Positions 1 to 9,700 of a DNA stretch of 64,000 nucleotides are shown here, piece after piece. The notes below the pieces were generated by a model. It was not told the DNA's origin. It made no database searches and saw nothing but the letters and a program-made list of their open reading frames with translations. Source of the stretch: Gemmatimonas aurantiaca T-27 (GTDB lineage: Bacteria; Gemmatimonadota; Gemmatimonadetes; Gemmatimonadales; Gemmatimonadaceae); contig NC_012489.1 of the NCBI RefSeq assembly GCF_000010305.1, positions 3,479,646-3,543,645 of the forward strand, read 5' to 3'. Within the stretch, counting starts at the first letter, position 1, and the number at the start of each line of letters is the position of its first letter. A program made the translations under genes and the position numbers.

Positions 1-2
1 TG

Positions 3-755
3 CTGGAGCGCCGGGGCCGTGGCGTGGCACTGACCGACGCGGGGCAGCTCCTGACAGGGCACGCCGAGCGGGCGTTTTCAGTGCTGCGGCAGGCCGAGGC
101 CGCGTTGGATGCCCGTCGGGCGGTGGTGGCCGGAGAGGTACGGATTGGCGCCTTTGCCACGGTGATGCGGGGGCTTGCTCCCCAGGCGTTGCGGTCACTG
201 GCGTCGGATCACCCGCAACTGCAGGTGCGGCTGCAGGAGATGGAGCCACTGGAAGCCATCGAGTTGCTGGAGCGTGGTGACATCGACCTCGCGCTCGCGC
301 AGGATTGGGCCAATCGTCCGCTCCGTGTGCCGGAAGGGTTGGAGCGGGCACCGGTATACGATGATATCGCCGATATCGCGCTCCCCAGCGATCATCCGTT
401 GGCGCACCACGACACCGTGGCGCTGAGCGATCTGGCCGGTGACACCTGGATCTCGTGGCGCGAGGGGTCGATCTGCCACGACTGGCTGATGCTGACGCTG
501 CGGGCGCAGGGCCGAGAGCCACGCGTGCAGCATTTCGCGCTGGAGTATGCCACGCAGTTGTCGCTGGTCGGTGCAGGGCTTGGTGCGGCCGTGTTGCCGC
601 GGCTCGGCCGTGGAGCCGTACCGGACAACGTGTGTGTCATGCCAGTGACCCCATCGCTCACCCGGCATGTGTATGCCCTGTGGCGATCCGATGCCGCGCG
701 GCGCACGGCGATTCTGGCTGCGGTGGCCGCGTTCAAGAACGCCGGCGCGCTGTGA
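3..755 (+). CDS. LysR-family transcriptional regulator (5' truncated)
   Basis: The reading frame is open from the window's left edge, so the start codon and most of the winged-helix domain lie outside. The first visible residues (LERRGRGVALTDAG) are the usual end of a LysR helix-turn-helix domain, followed by the linker helix. The remaining roughly 230 residues fit the periplasmic-binding-protein-like effector domain, beginning at GEVRIGAFATV. The family binds promoters as tetramers and responds to a small ligand. The target cannot be told, because the divergent neighbour that is usually regulated would lie to the left. The GrpB-family gene follows after 25 bases on the same strand. Confidence 0.85.
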   Translation: MERRGRGVALTDAGQLLTGHAERAFSVLRQAEAALDARRAVVAGEVRIGAFATVMRGLAPQALRSLASDHPQLQVRLQEMEPLEAIELLERGDIDLALAQDWANRPLRVPEGLERAPVYDDIADIALPSDHPLAHHDTVALSDLAGDTWISWREGSICHDWLMLTLRAQGREPRVQHFALEYATQLSLVGAGLGAAVLPRLGRGAVPDNVCVMPVTPSLTRHVYALWRSDAARRTAILAAVAAFKNAGAL

Positions 756-780
756 CGCGGAGCGCCATACCGTGACCACT

Positions 781-1356
781 ATGGGCAAGACAGTGCGCGT
801 GGTCGCGTACGATGCTTCCTGGCCCGACGTCTTCGAGCAGTTGCGTGCGATGCTGTGGCCCGCGGTGCACCATGTCGCACGACGCATCGAGCACGTAGGC
901 AGCACATCGGTGCCTGGGCTCGCGGCCAAACCCGTCATCGATATCGATATCGTGGTGGCCGATGATCTACCGATGCGCACCGTGATCGAACCACTGGCCG
1001 CGATCGGGTACGTGCACCGCGGCAATCTCGGTATCGTGGGGCGCGAAGCGTTTCGGTCGCCGGTCGGCTTACCGGCGCATCATCTGTATGTCTGCGCTGA
1101 AGGAAGTATGGCGCTCGCCAACCACCTGGCCGTGCGTGAACATCTGCGTGCACACGCCGACACCGCCGCTCGATACGGTGCGCTCAAACAACAGTTGGCG
1201 CGGGAGTTTCCGCACGACATCGACCGATACGTCGCGGGCAAGACCGATTTGCTGCTCGAGGTCTTGCGACTCGCGGGTTTTCCGAAAGACCAGCTCGAGG
1301 CGATCGAACGAGCCAATCGTGGCCACGGAGCAGTCAACGTCGCGACCCGCGACTGA
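781..1356 (+). CDS. GrpB/UPF0157 family nucleotidyltransferase-like protein
   Basis: This 191-residue protein has the GrpB-family layout: an N-terminal YDASWPDVFEQL stretch, the core IEHVGSTSVPGLAAKPVIDIDIVV carried across residues of about 38-60, and a C-terminal HLAVREHLRAH...ARYGALKQQLA block. The family has a nucleotidyltransferase-type fold with acidic residues after the G-S motif, and some members are fused to dephospho-CoA kinase. The substrate is unknown. The ATG at 781 was chosen because homology to the family begins directly after it, although the frame is open further upstream. It lies 25 bases after the LysR gene and may be co-transcribed with it. Confidence 0.8.
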   Translation: MGKTVRVVAYDASWPDVFEQLRAMLWPAVHHVARRIEHVGSTSVPGLAAKPVIDIDIVVADDLPMRTVIEPLAAIGYVHRGNLGIVGREAFRSPVGLPAHHLYVCAEGSMALANHLAVREHLRAHADTAARYGALKQQLAREFPHDIDRYVAGKTDLLLEVLRLAGFPKDQLEAIERANRGHGAVNVATRD

Positions 1357-1365
1357 CCGCTGCGC

Positions 1366-2049
1366 CTATCGCCGTCCCGGCATCTCGATGGGCGCCAACC
1401 GCTCCACCACCTGCTCTTTGCGCCATGAGAAGTAGTGCGGATCGAATCCCTTCGGTCGAAAGAACCAGCTCATCAGCTTCCGGTTCCAGTAGATACGCCA
1501 CTGGTGCGCGCGCATGAAAAACAACTGCCAGAACACCAGCCACAGCGCGATGGCCAACCATTGCGGTGGCCAGTGGAACATGGCCTGCAAGGGCGGTAAT
1601 GACGGCTGATTGTTGGCCGTGATCATCGCGTTGGTGGCGGCGCCATTGATCACGAGTGCGAGGATGAGCATGCGCACCACATGGCGGATCAGGTAGTAGC
1701 TGCGACGGAGTCCCCACTGCTGCTCGAGACGCACCACCATCCAACACACAATGACGGTGGGAATGAGCATGATGATCCAACGCAGCCCCCCGGCGCCCAA
1801 GCCCATCACATTGGCCAGCGCCTCGGCCGCGAACGCTGTGGCGATGGTCGCGGCACCACCCACCGGATAGAAGATCAGCACAAATGGCCACAGCACGAAT
1901 GGCGCGATGAGCCACTCCGCGCTGCCGGAGCTCTTGTTGTTGCGCGCCTGGTTGCCCGCCATCCATCCGGCGGTTCCTTCAACAGTAGCCGGTCCAAAGA
2001 TGCTGCCGCGTGCTCCGGCGTCGTACCCGGAATCGTAGTCGCTGCTCAT
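1366..2049 (-). CDS. Putative multi-pass membrane protein of unknown function
   Basis: A 227-residue protein that I do not recognise. Starting at MSSDYDSGYD, it has a short polar, Gly-rich N-terminus and then several hydrophobic stretches (for example LIAPFVLWPFVLIFY, GLRWIIMLIPTVIVCWMVV and WLAIALWLVFWQLFFM). It ends with a basic aromatic tail containing MRAHQWRIYWNRKLMSWFF. About four membrane segments seem likely, so it is probably an inner-membrane protein. A longer reading from 2085 is possible but adds a non-conserved-looking N-terminus. It is convergent with the GrpB-family gene, with 9 bases between the stop codons. Confidence 0.55.
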   Translation of the reverse strand: MSSDYDSGYDAGARGSIFGPATVEGTAGWMAGNQARNNKSSGSAEWLIAPFVLWPFVLIFYPVGGAATIATAFAAEALANVMGLGAGGLRWIIMLIPTVIVCWMVVRLEQQWGLRRSYYLIRHVVRMLILALVINGAATNAMITANNQPSLPPLQAMFHWPPQWLAIALWLVFWQLFFMRAHQWRIYWNRKLMSWFFRPKGFDPHYFSWRKEQVVERLAPIEMPGRR

Positions 2050-2205
2050 GAGGTGGGGTGGGCGAAGGTCGGGCAAACTTCGCACCGCCTGGCCATCGCC
2101 GCCAGCAGTGCGACCGATCGGTGCACTCCCGCAGAGGAACCTTTCTCTCTTGGCGATATTACACGGGATAGATGGATCTTTCCGTACACCCGTTCCAGAA
2201 AGGTC

Positions 2206-2730
2206 ATGATTCCCAACTCGCTACGGCAGCGCGGCAGGATTCTGCTCCTCGCAGTGTTGTGCCTGGGCCCATGGAATTCGGCACAGGCGCAGGAGCCCGC
2301 GTCGCCTCCCTGGCTGGTTGGTGTGTCGCTGGGCATACCGCGCGCCTATGGCCAGTCCGTATCCGCAGCGGCGCTGGCGAGCATGCACTGGACGCACTAT
2401 CGCCCCAACCGACTGACGTTCGATGGTTCGTTGGGCATCATGCCGCGCCATCTGGGCGAGGGCGGACTGGCGCTGGCGGTCCGTCCCGCGCTCGCCATTC
2501 CGATCAAATTCACCAACGACTTGCTCCTCATGCCCGTCCTGGGCGGGACGCTCGGGTCTTTGTCCTGGCCACGCTCGACAGGAAGCACCGTTGGCTACCA
2601 CACCGGACTGGCCGTCATGCTGTTCGAACCCGAACGTTTCGGACTGCGGCTTGGGGTCACGCGCCACGAGTTCCGGAAGAACAGAGAACCCGTCTGGCTG
2701 TTCGAAGTGGGCTTAACGAGGCGTCCCTGA
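2206..2730 (+). CDS. Small exported beta-rich protein, possible outer-membrane barrel
   Basis: This 174-residue product starts with a classical signal peptide (basic MIPNSLRQRGR, hydrophobic ILLLAVLCLG, cleavage near AQAQ). The mature part alternates hydrophobic and polar residues and ends with an aromatic-rich segment (VWLFEVGLTRR). Repeated GxLGIMP/GxLGSLSW-like turns suggest a small beta-barrel or outer-membrane beta-protein. The frame is open much further upstream, but the signal peptide fixes the ATG at 2206. I see no specific family. It is followed after 53 bases by the alpha/beta-hydrolase lipoprotein gene. Confidence 0.55.
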   Translation: MIPNSLRQRGRILLLAVLCLGPWNSAQAQEPASPPWLVGVSLGIPRAYGQSVSAAALASMHWTHYRPNRLTFDGSLGIMPRHLGEGGLALAVRPALAIPIKFTNDLLLMPVLGGTLGSLSWPRSTGSTVGYHTGLAVMLFEPERFGLRLGVTRHEFRKNREPVWLFEVGLTRRP

Positions 2731-2783
2731 GCCAGTAGCATTGCCAAAGCGCTGCCATAGCCTTCCCTCACGCCTCCTCCAGC

Positions 2784-3827
2784 ATGCGACTCACCACTCA
2801 ACGACCGGGCTTCGGTCTTCTGCGTGCCTCTGCCCTGCTCGCCGTGTTGACGGCGTGCACCCCAGCAGACAAGCCGGCCAGCCAGGCCACTTTTGCCGAC
2901 GCGGCCATGGAAGAGCTGCGTCTCGACAGCGTACGTGTCGGCGACGTGATGGTGCCCACGCGCGAAGGATTGGTGAAGGTGCCCGGTGGCCGAGTCTTTG
3001 TGCGACAGATCGGCAATGGCCGCGGGATTCCATTGCTTGCGCTGCACGGTGGCCCGGGCGGCACGTCGTGCCGCTTCGAGACGCTGGCCTCACTCGCATC
3101 AGACCGTCCGGTGATCTTCTACGATCAACTCGGTTCAGGACGTTCTGATCATCCGTCCGACACGTCGCTCTGGCGCGTGCCGCGGTTTGTGGAGGAAGTG
3201 ACGGCGGTCCGTCAGGCGCTGGCACTCGACTCACTCCACCTGCTGGGACATTCGTGGGGTGGTGCGCTGGCTGCAGAGTACATGGCCGCAGCCAAGCCCA
3301 CCGGTGTCAAGTCGGTGTTGTTCAGCAGCCCGCTCATCGACACCCCACGCTGGATCGCCGATGCCAATTTGCTGCGCACACAGCTCCCCGACTCCATCCG
3401 TCGTGTGCTCGATGAAAACGAAGCACGGGGGACGCTCGATGCGCCGGCCTACAAGGTGGCAACGGACACGTTCTACGGACGGCATGTGCGCCGTCTGCCG
3501 GTTGGCAGTGAGCCGCGCTGTGAAGGCGTCGCAGGCAACGACACCATCTATCGGCAGATGTGGGGACCCACCGAGTTTCTGAGCAACGGTTCGCTGCGTA
3601 CGTGGACTCGCGCCGCGGATCTGCCGGCCATCACCGCGCCGACCCTGTTCATCGCGGGTGAGTTCGACGAAGCACGCCCGGAAACACTCGAACAGTTCCG
3701 GGCCAGCATGCCCGACGCACGACTGGTGTCCATTCCTGGCGCCGCTCATGCCGCCATGCGTGAGAAGCCTGCGGAGTATCTGGACGCCCTGCGCGCCTTC
3801 CTGCGCGAGGTGGAGTCGCGGAAGTAG
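2784..3827 (+). CDS. Alpha/beta-hydrolase lipoprotein, proline iminopeptidase-like
   Basis: A 347-residue hydrolase. A lipobox (LTAC, Cys25) follows the hydrophobic segment LLRASALLAVLT, so it should be lipid-anchored in the envelope. The oxyanion motif HGGPGGTS sits at residues 88-95, the nucleophile elbow GHSWGG at 155-160 (Ser157), and a C-terminal Asp (GEFDEA) and His (GAAHAAM) complete the triad. HGGPGG together with GHSWGG is typical of the proline iminopeptidase/tricorn-interacting factor group (family S33), which removes N-terminal residues from peptides. Exact substrate is unknown. The trpS leader region begins only 23 bases after its stop codon. Confidence 0.82.
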   Translation: MRLTTQRPGFGLLRASALLAVLTACTPADKPASQATFADAAMEELRLDSVRVGDVMVPTREGLVKVPGGRVFVRQIGNGRGIPLLALHGGPGGTSCRFETLASLASDRPVIFYDQLGSGRSDHPSDTSLWRVPRFVEEVTAVRQALALDSLHLLGHSWGGALAAEYMAAAKPTGVKSVLFSSPLIDTPRWIADANLLRTQLPDSIRRVLDENEARGTLDAPAYKVATDTFYGRHVRRLPVGSEPRCEGVAGNDTIYRQMWGPTEFLSNGSLRTWTRAADLPAITAPTLFIAGEFDEARPETLEQFRASMPDARLVSIPGAAHAAMREKPAEYLDALRAFLREVESRK

Positions 3828-3850
3828 GATCGTTTCACTAGGTTTCTGAT

Positions 3851-3943
3851 ATGTCTCTTGCCCGCCTCACGTCAGGTTTCACGTCATGCGCATGGTGGCG
3901 GCCGCTTTCCCAAGCGGTCCCGTTGCGCGTGCGTGCCAGATAG
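3851..3943 (+). CDS. Candidate trp leader peptide with tandem Trp codons (30 residues)
   Basis: A short reading frame, ATG at 3851 and TAG at 3941, encodes a 30-residue peptide. Codons 15 and 16 are adjacent TGG TGG (3893-3898), giving the core CAWWRPL. A weak Shine-Dalgarno (AGG) lies eight bases upstream. It sits directly in front of the hairpins at 3900-3985 and of trpS. Tandem Trp codons ahead of a tryptophanyl-tRNA synthetase gene fit a ribosome-stalling leader. The peptide itself would have no function. Two adjacent Trp codons in so short a frame are unlikely by chance, but expression is unproven. Confidence 0.65.
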   Translation: MSLARLTSGFTSCAWWRPLSQAVPLRVRAR

Positions 3944-3985
3944 GTCGGCACACCAACCCCCGGGCCGCTCGATGTGAGCGGCCCG
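3900..3985 (+). promoter_or_regulatory. Putative tryptophan transcription attenuator (1:2, 2:3 and 3:4 hairpins) upstream of trpS
   Basis: Three mutually exclusive pairings can be drawn. 1:2 hairpin: GGCCGCTT (3900-3907) with AAGCGGTC (3912-3919), eight pairs including one G-U, starting right after the Trp codons. 2:3 antiterminator: AGCGGTCC (3913-3920) with GGGCCGCT (3962-3969). 3:4 terminator: CGGGCCGCTC (3961-3970) with GAGCGGCCCG (3976-3985), ten perfect pairs around a five-base loop. The bases after the hairpin are only moderately T-rich (TTGCATTT), which weakens the terminator call. The geometry matches classical ribosome-mediated attenuation: a ribosome stalled at 3893-3898 frees strand 2, while one that reads on to the stop codon at 3941 masks it. 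Confidence 0.65.
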
Positions 3986-4053
3986 TTGCATTTGCAGGCA
4001 GGGCCCTGCCACGAGGGCACACATCGAGCGATCCGACACACGGAGTCTCTCGC

Positions 4054-5139
4054 ATGTCTTCGCCCTCCACTGCGTCTGTCGATTCTCTCTCTGCCGTTGC
4101 ACCGGCGGCCCCGGTTCTCGCGGCCCCTGTCGGCTCGGCCGTCACGGCGGCGGACATTGTACTCACCGGCGATCGACCCACCGGCCGGCTGCACCTGGGT
4201 CACTATGCAGGCTCGTTGCAGTCCCGCCTCGCACTGCAAGGTCGCTGTGCACAAACCATTGTTGTCGCCGACCTGCAGGCGCTGACCGACAACGCCGGCC
4301 GACCCGCACACGTCGCCGCGCATGTGCGGGAGGTGGTGAGTGACTATCTCGCGGTTGGACTCGATCCGGCCCAAACGACCATCGCGCTGCAATCGCGGCT
4401 GCCAGCACTCGCCGAACTCACGATGTTGTACCTGAATCTCGTCACGGTCGCCCGACTGGAACGCAATCCCACCGTGCGCGCAGAAATCGAGATGCGCGGA
4501 TTCGCGCGGGATATTCCGGCGGGCTTTTTGTGTTACCCGGTATCGCAGGCGGCCGACATCACCGCCTTTCGCGCGACCGTGGTGCCGGTGGGCGAGGATC
4601 AGTTGCCGATGATCGAATTGTCCAACGAGATCGTGCGTCGGGTGAATCGCACGACAGGCACCGAGGTGCTGCCAGAATGCCGCGCCATGTTGTCGGACAC
4701 ACCACGCCTGCCCGGCATCGATGGGCGCAAGGCCAGCAAGTCGCTGGGCAATGCGATTTCACTGAGTGCCACCACGGCGGAAGTGCGCGAGCTGGTGATG
4801 GCGATGTACACCGACCCCGCACACGCGCGGGTGTCCGATCCCGGTCAGGTGGAGGGCAATGTGGTGTTTGCCTATCTCGACGCGTTCGATCCGGCCACCG
4901 AAGAAGTTGCGGACCTCAAGCAGCACTACGCACGTGGTGGCCTGGGTGACGTGACCCTCAAGCGTCGCCTCATCGAGGTGTTGCACAACATGCTCGAACC
5001 CATCCGCGAGCGGCGCCTGATGTTGACCGCGCAATCGGATCTTGTGGACGATGTGCTCGCGGACGGTACACGGACAGCACGCCTTCGCACGGAGGCGGTA
5101 CTGCACGATGTGCGTCAGGCGTTTTCGCTCACATCATGA
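4054..5139 (+). CDS. trpS: Tryptophanyl-tRNA synthetase
   Basis: The 361-residue enzyme charges tRNA-Trp using ATP. It is a class I synthetase: the HIGH motif appears as HLGH (residues 47-50) within TGDRPTGRLHLGHY, and the KMSKS motif as KASKS (226-230) within DGRKASKSLGN. Other family stretches are visible, such as GFLCYPVSQAADI and PVGEDQLPMIELSNEIVRR. The first 33 residues, Ala/Ser-rich, are an extension relative to typical bacterial TrpRS. The ATG at 4054 was chosen because of the ACGGAG ribosome-binding site and because the upstream part of the open frame overlaps the leader peptide and hairpins. It probably responds to charged tRNA-Trp through the attenuator at 3851-3985. Confidence 0.95.
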   Translation: MSSPSTASVDSLSAVAPAAPVLAAPVGSAVTAADIVLTGDRPTGRLHLGHYAGSLQSRLALQGRCAQTIVVADLQALTDNAGRPAHVAAHVREVVSDYLAVGLDPAQTTIALQSRLPALAELTMLYLNLVTVARLERNPTVRAEIEMRGFARDIPAGFLCYPVSQAADITAFRATVVPVGEDQLPMIELSNEIVRRVNRTTGTEVLPECRAMLSDTPRLPGIDGRKASKSLGNAISLSATTAEVRELVMAMYTDPAHARVSDPGQVEGNVVFAYLDAFDPATEEVADLKQHYARGGLGDVTLKRRLIEVLHNMLEPIRERRLMLTAQSDLVDDVLADGTRTARLRTEAVLHDVRQAFSLTS

Positions 5140-5162
5140 TCGGCGGCGAAACCGGACGCACG

Positions 5163-5197
5163 GAGTGAACCTGCACACTCAACCTGCAGGTTCACTC
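5163..5197. terminator. Bidirectional terminator hairpin between trpS and the convergent gene
   Basis: A perfect 12-base stem, GAGTGAACCTGC (5163-5174) with GCAGGTTCACTC (5186-5197), around an 11-base loop, lies between the trpS stop codon and the convergent gene, overlapping the last codons of the latter. There is no strong T tract on either side. Its position between converging genes supports a shared transcription end. Confidence 0.55.
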
Positions 5198-6648
5198 GCT
5201 GGCGTTGGTGGCTTGGCACTGGCGCCGGTTTGTTTGCCGTCCACCCACACACCAAACGCCGCGCCGATAAAGGCAAAGGCAAACACGCCCAACGTGGACA
5301 GCAGCGCATTGCCGATGGGCACCTGCGTGAGATTCACTCCCAGTGAGACCCACGCGGTCACGGACAACACGGCGCCAAGTACGGCATAGAGGTACTTGCG
5401 CGCCTGCCCCGTGCGACGACGTTTGCCGCGCAGGTCCACGAAGAGCGCACCGGCCAGTCCGCCGAGCAAGATCGAAAGCACGAATCGGATAGGCCAGACG
5501 GAATTCAGGACCACCGACGTACCGATCACGCCGTTGCCGGCCGCACTGAGGCGAAACGTGCCGATGTCCTCTGCCGTCACTTTCACTCGCACAGAACCAC
5601 CGGGTTCGATGGTCGCGGTATCGGGCTCCACACGCGCTGACCCACCACTGATGCGCACCCGCACCGGGCGACCCAGCGAGGCCCCATAGGTACCGATGGT
5701 CACCCATCGGGGCTCTGCACCAAAGGCCTGGAATTGTGGTGGTGGATTTTCAAAGCGCAGTACCGTGGGCAAGGCCAGACTGATCCGCACTTGTTCGCCG
5801 GCATCCAGTCCATTGGCGTGCAGATGCAGTGCCACCGAGTCCGCCGCATTGATGGTGGTCACCGCCACTCGGGCTGCGTCCACGCTGCCAGCGGGGAACG
5901 TGATCTGATCGGGACTCACCGTCGCTTCGGTCACCAGACTGATGCCCACCGGACCGGAGAGCGGCGCCACACTGCCATCACCATTGGCCGAACGCAGACC
6001 AACGAGGACCTGCCCGGTGAATCGGTCGCGTTCACTGTCGTACCCCAGCCGCGACGGATGAATCACGTACGGCCGCCACGCACGCACGGCGCCAGACGTG
6101 CCCTGCGGCCCCACAATATCGATGGGCACATCGATCACCACGACGTCTGCATCCGCTACCGCACTCGGCGGACGGACCGCCTCGACGGCCGGTTCCACAC
6201 TCGGTTGCGCACCCGAGCCACTTCCCGATCCTGGACGAGGTCTGGTTCCGCTGCCCGCGCCGCTACTTCCACTGCTTCCAGCGGATGGCTCGAGCTGGAT
6301 CCCATTCATGCGTGCCCGATCGAGTACCGCTTTCTGTATCGTCGCCGACGCCGGTCGCGCCACCGAATCACTGCGCGCCAACACCACAGCACCAACCGGT
6401 ACCTGCACGGAGTTCGCTTCGACCGGACTGCGCACCTCCTGCACGGCACCGGACGGCATGGTGACCTTCATCTGTCCCTGCTCCAGCTTCTTCTGCACCG
6501 CCACCGGCAAACGGCTCTTCTGAATCGACGCCTTGGCCTGCGCGCCAATGGTGGCGGGCGACCATACCGCAAATATCACGGCGCTCAACAGCAGCGTGGC
6601 GTGCCGGCGGATGCGCACGCCTTTCCGGCGATGACGGCGAACACACAT
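5179..6648 (-). CDS. Exported/membrane protein with Ig-like region and C-terminal membrane segments; unknown function
   Basis: I do not recognise this 489-residue protein. From the ATG at 6648 it has a basic N-terminus, a hydrophobic segment and a likely signal cleavage site (TIGAQA). A Gly/Ser/Pro-rich linker lies near residues 125-150. The centre is beta-rich and contains a probable Ig-like domain (SARVEPDTATIEPGGSVRV). Three hydrophobic segments follow near the C-terminus (FVLSILLGGLAGALFV, YLYAVLGAVLSVTAWVSLGV, LLSTLGVFAFAFIGAAFGVWV) with a basic RGKRRR loop between the first two. It is therefore probably membrane-anchored with a large domain outside. It is the last gene of a three-gene minus-strand block, 68 bases after the 1443-residue protein. 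Confidence 0.6.
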   Translation of the reverse strand: MCVRRHRRKGVRIRRHATLLLSAVIFAVWSPATIGAQAKASIQKSRLPVAVQKKLEQGQMKVTMPSGAVQEVRSPVEANSVQVPVGAVVLARSDSVARPASATIQKAVLDRARMNGIQLEPSAGSSGSSGAGSGTRPRPGSGSGSGAQPSVEPAVEAVRPPSAVADADVVVIDVPIDIVGPQGTSGAVRAWRPYVIHPSRLGYDSERDRFTGQVLVGLRSANGDGSVAPLSGPVGISLVTEATVSPDQITFPAGSVDAARVAVTTINAADSVALHLHANGLDAGEQVRISLALPTVLRFENPPPQFQAFGAEPRWVTIGTYGASLGRPVRVRISGGSARVEPDTATIEPGGSVRVKVTAEDIGTFRLSAAGNGVIGTSVVLNSVWPIRFVLSILLGGLAGALFVDLRGKRRRTGQARKYLYAVLGAVLSVTAWVSLGVNLTQVPIGNALLSTLGVFAFAFIGAAFGVWVDGKQTGASAKPPTPASEPAG

Positions 6649-6716
6649 CGACAACTCCGATGTCGGAGTGACACTGGTCGTTCGCGTGAGCCACGCCGCA
6701 GAGGTGCGCCATGCCC

Positions 6717-9700
6717 TCACGTGAGTTCGGTGTGCTCAACATACACCATACGGCGTCCCTTGCTGGTGAGTCTGCTGTCGTACGGCTGAGCGTCGTCGGA
6801 CAGGTACTCCTCGAATTCGGCTACCACCAGCCGGAAGCGCTTGAGCGCCGACGGTGCCTCGGGCAACGTGACACTCCCGTCCCACATGACCGGCCACACC
6901 ATCGTGGCGTTCACCAGATCCTCCGCCACGATGGCTTCGTATTCGAGTCGCGTCATCAACTCCCTCGCACGAGTCGCGCCGGCCGCATTGTGCACCATCG
7001 GCGGGGTGACGTCCGCGTTGCGTGGCGTCACACCCGCGCGAACGACCGGCGTACGTGTCGCGGGCCGGTAGGTGGGTGGTGGCGTGATCACGCCGTCGGC
7101 CACACGCGACCAACCAAAGTCTTCGCCGCGTGCCGCATCGAGCTGCTCCACCCACACTTCCACGACGTTGGTTTTCGAGATATCTCCGGGCACGAACTGC
7201 AGGATCTGGCCATTGGGTCCGGGCTGTTCCAAACGCTGCCGCCACGCCTCGGCAAACCCCGACGACTCTTCTGGACGATGGCCATGCACCGTGACCGCAC
7301 GCTTGGTGGCCGTGGTGCGCTTCACGGACAGCCAACGGTCGGGTGCCAATGCGGAGAATTCACACATCACCACCGTGGAGAGCCAGGCCCCGTCCACCGA
7401 CGTGGGCTGGTAGCGTGCCAGCGCCAGACGCACAAAGGGGAAGTACGCCTCACCATGACGAATTTCGATATCACAGTACCAGAGCTTGCGATCGGGGTCC
7501 CACATCACGTCGTGCGGCGCCACATCGACCAGGTTGATTCCCCAGCCCACCGGCAACCCCGCATGCGGGATGCTGTTGATACGGAACGGATGTGGTGGCT
7601 GATCCGCTTCCACCGTCGGCGTGCCCGGTGGCAGCCATGCCCCGGTGGTATCGGCTCCCGTACGCGCACGCGGGAAGCGGGCGAGTGTCGGCGCCACCCC
7701 TTCGACGAAGGGCGACTTCCACACCGGATCGTTGCCCCACTGCGTGACGACATCCTTGTAGGGACCACCATTGGGTTCGATCGGCTGACCGGCAGGTGGC
7801 AATACCACCGCCAGCATCTCGCCATAACCCGTGGCATTCCACGGGCGATCCAACCACACGCGCAGACCGCTGCCTCGACGCCAGCTCGTCTGATCTCCGT
7901 CGTTGCGCTTGCTGCGTGACCATCCGAAGGTGGGCATCACATACAACACTTCCGGCGCTGGTGGCGGTGCGGAGCTGGGTGCCCAGATACGCTCCATGTT
8001 GCTTGTCACCGTCAGACGCGAGGCATCCCGCGCATCGTCCCGTTCGGTGGGCAATTGCCGAGGCGAATTGGGCGTGACCGGTGCGGGCACATATTCACGG
8101 AACCGCGTGGTGCCCACCAACTGATACTCTACGCGACGATAGCGCGTGTCGCCGAAGTCATGCACCTGCGGACGAGCCTCACGATCGGATCCGACCACGC
8201 CGCCCATGGCCGGGCCGAACTCGATGCGGTCGGGCTCTTCCGGATCGGGCACCACGTGCTGAACGATGCCGGCATATCCCTGTGGATCGGTGATCTTCAC
8301 CGAGAATGCCAGATCGGTCTTGTTGCGATTGGAGGGATTGCCCAACAGCCCACCTTCCACCGGCTCGTTCCACGTGGCCATGAGGTCGATGCGATCGGTG
8401 GTCATGCGGTGCACGCGGGCCTTCACGCTGGGTTGCACCCAGGTGGCTCCGCGAGGACGCACGATGGCGTACTCATAGATCTTTGGCGCGCGGAGTGGAC
8501 GCTGTACTGCGTGCACGATGTCCATCTCCCGCCACGGCGTGAGTGGCCAGAGTGTGCCCGCACGCGCGCGACGCGCGAGAGCCGGCGTACGCAGCCCCTC
8601 TGGCACCCAATTCCACACGCCCATCAGGGCGAGTTGTTCGTCGGTGAGCTTGACGGACAGGCGCAGCGTGGCCCGCAGTCCCTTCGGTGCCGGCACAAGC
8701 AACGTGCGCGTCGCTTCGTCGAATCGCGGTCGTTCGCGTTCCCCTTCATACACGCGCAACATGATCGGCGAGATATCGGGCCAGCTCGCGCCCTGCGCGT
8801 ACAGTGGGATGGTGATCACGTCCGGCGGACCTTCCCACGGATAGTTGATCAGCCGCGCCGACAGATGGGTGGCCAGAGGATCGGGCAGATACGGCAACGT
8901 GATCGCATCGGCGGGCAAGGCCGTATAAGTCACCGTGTCCCCACCGCGCGTATCCAGGTCCACCGTGGACGGTTCATCGTCCCGCTCGGCCAGCAGGGCA
9001 TACTGCGCCGCGCTGCCCCAGTTGGGACCGTCGCACACACCATGCAATTCCGCCTCACGCTGCGACACCCGCGGCGACATCGCCCAGCGACGCGCCGTTT
9101 CAGTGGACGGTGTGCGATCGTCGAACTTGTCGTTGAAGGTACGAATGGCCATGTGCGCCATGGACTCACCCGGTCCCGGCGGCACGACCGTGCGCTTGTC
9201 GCCGACCAACGCAAACAGCGGCGGCGCCACGGGTTCATAGCGCCAGTAGGGTGTGGCCGCATCTCGCGACTCCTGATCACCGGCATAGTTGCCCGTGGTG
9301 GGCGGCAGCGAGTTGCCGGCGAGGTCCACCATGCGGGCCCGCACACCGTACACCCGTCCATAGCGCAGACGCGGCAACGAACCCGGTGCGGCGGCAAAGG
9401 CGGTGCGCAGCGGGATACCGTCGGGCACCACCGGCGAAGGATCAGCGACTTCATCGTTGATGCCAACCGACAGACCGGGTGATGGCGCCACCAGACTCCA
9501 CCCACGCCACACGGTCATGATTTCATGCAACGACACCATGTCGGGATAGCTGCCATCTGCGGCACTGGTGGTGACCAATCGGATGGTGCCTTCTTCGCGC
9601 ACGGCCTGCACAGCCAGTGTGCTATCGGAGAAGCCATAGTTGCTCAGACGTTCGCATAGGGAACGCCACTGCGTGGTGGTGCCATCCCAGATGTCAACGC

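Noticed and set aside
8055-9482. A 475-codon plus-strand frame inside the giant-protein block
   Set aside because: It is antisense to the 1443-residue protein and has a shadow-like His/Arg-rich composition. The same holds for the frame at 42327-43517 opposite the RND pump.
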